A stretch of 64,000 nt of DNA from Sycobia sp. Sy_11 (lineage: Eukaryota; Arthropoda; Insecta; Hymenoptera; Epichrysomallidae). Numbering within the stretch: position 1 is the first letter of the stretch; every line of letters begins with the position of its first letter. Of the stretch, positions 61,301 to 64,000 are shown piece after piece. Location of the stretch: contig JACCIC010000270.1 in assembly GCA_018907035.1 (NCBI GenBank), positions 444,001 to 508,000 of the forward strand. Reading direction: 5' to 3'. The notes beneath the pieces are model-generated. The model searched no databases and had not been told where the DNA came from. It saw only the letters and a program-made list of their open reading frames with translations. Position numbers and translations under genes: made by a program.

Positions 61301-61362
61301 GTGTGTGTGTGTGTACACACACCACACACACCACACACACACACACATATATATTATATATA
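61267..61362. repeat. (TA)-(GT)-(AC)-(AT) near-palindrome
   Basis: A TA run (61267-61295), GT repeats (61296-61314), AC repeats with two CC interruptions (61314-61347) and a final AT run (61347-61362). The left half is close to the reverse complement of the right half, so the segment could extrude as a long hairpin. Confidence 0.92.
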
Positions 61363-61576
61363 GAAAAATTGTAAATATGCTGCGTGGATTTTTTTCCGTT
61401 TGTCACGATGAACCGATGGCAAGATTGAGAAATCGTCGGAAATCCTAGGGTCGCGCCACGAACTCTGATAGAGCGTTTTCACAGAATAATATATAAATTC
61501 TACAGAGCCCAGACTCGTTTCTCAAATAAAGCAGTTAATTTCCGCGAAACTTGCGCTACTTTCGCACGTCCCCTTA

Positions 61577-61581
<5 letters not shown>

Positions 61582-61614
<33 letters not shown>
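61582..61614. repeat. (CT)n microsatellite
   Basis: About 16 CT units. Confidence 0.96.
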
Positions 61615-61617
<3 letters not shown>

Positions 61618-62250
61618 CTTCGACTCCCATCGCTTTATCCACGATCCATTCATTATTCTGCTCCGCCTGCCAATCTTCTCTCGCTCTTGCGACGCCCCCC
61701 CTTCCCCTCGCCTTCGCCGACAACTCTACTTCTTCCTCGAGGAGAACGTCCGCGCTCTCGTTCGATTTTCGCCCGCGCCGTGCTCAACGCCCACCCCCCC
61801 CCTCCACGTACGCGTGCAGAAACTCTCGATGGAGTGTCAAATGATGCGCACAGAATGGACTGTGCGGGGTGGAGTCGCGCGCGGCCGAGGAGAGTCGGTC
61901 CATTATCGATTCCCTCCCCGCTCCCCCTCCTCTCCGCCCACCTTTCCAATAAGAAAGGGACACTCGTACATAAAGGAGCGAGATTCCACAGCGGAGAGCT
62001 CACGTCGCGAGAAAACTGGGATGAGTGGGACTCTGTAAGAGGAAGAGATATAGAGGGTGAGGGTGAGGGGGAGAAGACGGCATCTAGTAAGGCAGCAATC
62101 GCAGAGTGCGCATTAAGGTCATAAAAACGCGTTGCGCCGCGCATTTCAACCGAATGGCATTTTTCTCCCCTGTATTATGTCGACCTGTGGTATATGTGTG
62201 TGCGCGCGCGCCCGAGTCAGCACACAAATCGTTTTAACTTCCTGAGACCT
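61615..62250. other. CpG-rich unique block
   Basis: GC-rich sequence with a C9 run at 61794-61802. Several frames are open on both strands and none is recognised. Confidence 0.6.
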
Positions 62251-62253
62251 CTC

Positions 62254-62278
<25 letters not shown>
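62250..62278. repeat. (CT)n microsatellite
   Basis: About 13 CT units. Confidence 0.95.
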
Positions 62279-62284
<6 letters not shown>

Positions 62285-62439
62285 ATTCCCTCTCTTCTTC
62301 TTTATCTCCATTTAGGTCGCGACAAATAAAGGTTTCCTACGAATGCCTTCTCTTTCATGTTTTTTTTTCTTCTTCTTCTCGTCTTGCACGGCAGCTATTA
62401 CGCAGGCAGAATGCGCGCACGGGAACATGGGAAAAGAGA

Positions 62440-62464
62440 GAGAAAGAGAGAGAGAGAGAGAGAG
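62440..62464. repeat. (GA)n microsatellite
   Basis: About 12 GA units, 160 bp after the CT array at 62250: another inverted CT/GA pair. Confidence 0.95.
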
Positions 62465-62688
62465 CCCGATATAACGCGCGCGCTAGATAGAGAAACCTTG
62501 GTATGAGGCCCAGGGGCGATTTGCTCTTCTTTTTTTTTCATTTCTCCGTCATCTTCTCCCCCTAATCGTATGGCAAAATGCCGCCACAGCGCGAGAGGTG
62601 TGCCTCTAATAACAGTAGCGCTTTGCTCCTTTGTGGGGGTCTATTAGCGAGCGAGTGATAAATTGATCCTGTTACCTTCTTTTTTGTC

Positions 62689-62692
62689 GTTG

Positions 62693-62729
<37 letters not shown>
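62689..62729. repeat. (GTT)n-(GCT)n trinucleotide array
   Basis: Four GTT units followed by nearly ten GCT units (AAC and AGC on the - strand). It gives Ser/Asn runs in a short - strand frame (62644-62865) that shows no other sign of coding. Confidence 0.95.
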
Positions 62730-62737
<8 letters not shown>

Positions 62738-63084
62738 TCGCGGTCGCTGTCCTCGCTCCTTCGCGTTGCGCGCGGGCTTAAGGGATGCGGCTGAACGAGA
62801 CCGGGTATTCGAATAGATCTTTTAAAATAGGTCGGTGGGTACAGTGAAAAATGATCGGTATTCAATGGGACGAGGGATTATTAATGATTCGGATTATATA
62901 AAAATTATATCATTTCCCGGAATCTTATTTTACTTTTTGTATACGCTGACGCTATTCTATCGTAACTGACACGGAATACAGCGTATGGCGCGGTGTCTTT
63001 TTCCTTTGTTTTTTTTTTTGATAAAGCTCCTTTTGCGAGTGAATGTCAAGTGTTTTAAAAATAATTCTCAAAATTGTTAACATT

Positions 63085-63088
<4 letters not shown>

Positions 63089-63125
<37 letters not shown>
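63089..63125. repeat. (TA)n microsatellite
   Basis: Pure TA array of about 37 bp. Confidence 0.97.
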
Positions 63126-63128
<3 letters not shown>

Positions 63129-63356
63129 ATAATTTTATAGATCACTTTACGAGCACGAAGTTATCAATGAAAAATAACAAAAGAATTTCGCGAAACAGTA
63201 CTGCGCCGGAAAAAAAGAAAACGATTCGCCCCGACAATTAAACCAGACAATCGCCCGCGCGACTGCGGCAATTGCTCTTGCCGTCGCCTCCTCTTCTGTA
63301 ACATTGCGAACACGTTGTTCCGATCTTATCTGCTTGCCCGTATATACATATATATG

Positions 63357-63361
63357 CGCGC

Positions 63362-63400
<39 letters not shown>
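63357..63400. repeat. (CG)n-(GT)n compound tract
   Basis: Alternating GC followed by about 16 GT units, the inverse of the CG-CA tracts at 8662 and 34114. Confidence 0.95.
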
Positions 63401-63402
<2 letters not shown>

Positions 63403-63569
63403 ATCACAAAGCCCCGTCGTTTAGGAGATGCAACTGGCTCTTCGATCCGCTCCAGCGGGGACGCGGGATTCGTGGGCGGGTGCAGGGGGTTCGGCTGCCA
63501 TCCGAGCATCGAACGCTTATAGCTTTCAATTAAAGCTGATTGCCAACCCCCCTCCCACCCCCCGTGCCG

Positions 63570-63570
<1 letters not shown>

Positions 63571-63604
<34 letters not shown>
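63571..63604. repeat. (CT)n microsatellite
   Basis: About 17 CT units. Confidence 0.96.
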
Positions 63605-63606
<2 letters not shown>

Positions 63607-64000
63607 TGACGAGGAGGCGCGCGTCGCTGCGGACAGGGATCCATACGCGCGCGTAGCGATAAAAGGGGAGACAATATAAACGCGCGTCCGAGGGGTGGAT
63701 TAAAGCGTGAAAAGTAGATTTGCGCGCGCACTTGCGGTGCCTGTTTCTCGCGCGTCGACATTAATATACACAATTATACACGGATACGTGCAATTACATT
63801 TTCTCGGATTCAGTAAGACTAATTAACGGGCAGTCCGCGTTTGTCCCGACGCGCAGGTCGGATCGTCGCACGTGTGTCAAAATTAACAACGGACCTGAAT
63901 AACTTTTCGAAACTGCATATTTCGAGACAATTTTTTTGTAATTTTTACATGGCTTGACATTTAGCCTCTACGACCTTGGAGTTAAATCCAAAGTTTATTT
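63605..64000. other. Unique sequence to the window end
   Basis: CpG-rich, turning AT-rich after about 63880. No gene recognised. Confidence 0.55.

Noticed and set aside
62644..62865. Ser/Asn homopolymer frame (GCT/GTT repeat) considered as a polar-repeat protein exon
   Set aside because: The flanks of the repeat show no coding signal or splice sites; a trinucleotide microsatellite explains it.

Overview
This window reads as eukaryotic, almost certainly insect, nuclear DNA, and I find no protein-coding gene in it that I can defend. Four things point to an insect: no compact gene array, very many dinucleotide microsatellites, CpG-rich (not CpG-depleted) segments, and a short TTAA-flanked element of piggyBac type. 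The mosaic of composition and the density of (TA)n and (GA)n runs fit a hymenopteran (ant, bee or wasp) best, but that is inference. The many open frames are mostly translations of simple repeats (poly Tyr-Ile, Ser-Leu, Arg-Glu, Thr-His or Cys-Val) or of GC-rich DNA that happens to lack stops.

The layout alternates two kinds of sequence. GC- and CpG-rich blocks hold nearly all the microsatellites: about 1-1130, 1560-3980, 4850-9620, 10260-12290, 13720-14220, 15470-15770, 16900-18800, 20800-21460, 22740-23040, 23640-27060, 28980-30130, 31670-34640, 35290-38560, 39540-41040, 43060-45120, 45780-47310, 48250-48570, 49790-53680, 54850-57060, 57840-59070 and 60140-64000. Between them lie AT-rich, repeat-poor tracts of roughly 0.4-2 kb. 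By eye there are about 30 (TA)n arrays of 34 bp or more, and all fall in the GC-rich blocks or at their edges. There are also some 30 (GA)n/(CT)n arrays and about ten (CA)n/(GT)n arrays.

The simplest reading is that the window lies in a very long intron or an intergenic region. The best support for an intron is a zero-length-exon motif at 11426/11427: a pyrimidine tract and CAG joined directly to GTAAGC, the form of a recursive splice site. Three short candidate exons on the + strand (12642-12704, 22233-22280, 48072-48131) have a usable acceptor and donor, a length divisible by three and one open frame, but pseudo-exons of this kind are common by chance. A CpG island at 16915-17830 ends in a strong donor (CCG then GTGAGT) and could be a promoter with a 5' untranslated exon.

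Other features are a 140-bp piggyBac-type MITE with perfect 18-bp ends and TTAA duplications (30227-30366), a possible frameshifted coding fossil on the - strand (31083-31555), G-quadruplex motifs, a (TA)-(GT)-(AC)-(AT) near-palindrome (61267-61362), and small tandem repeats. I identified no rRNA, tRNA, known microRNA or CRISPR array; the RNA gene search was by eye only.
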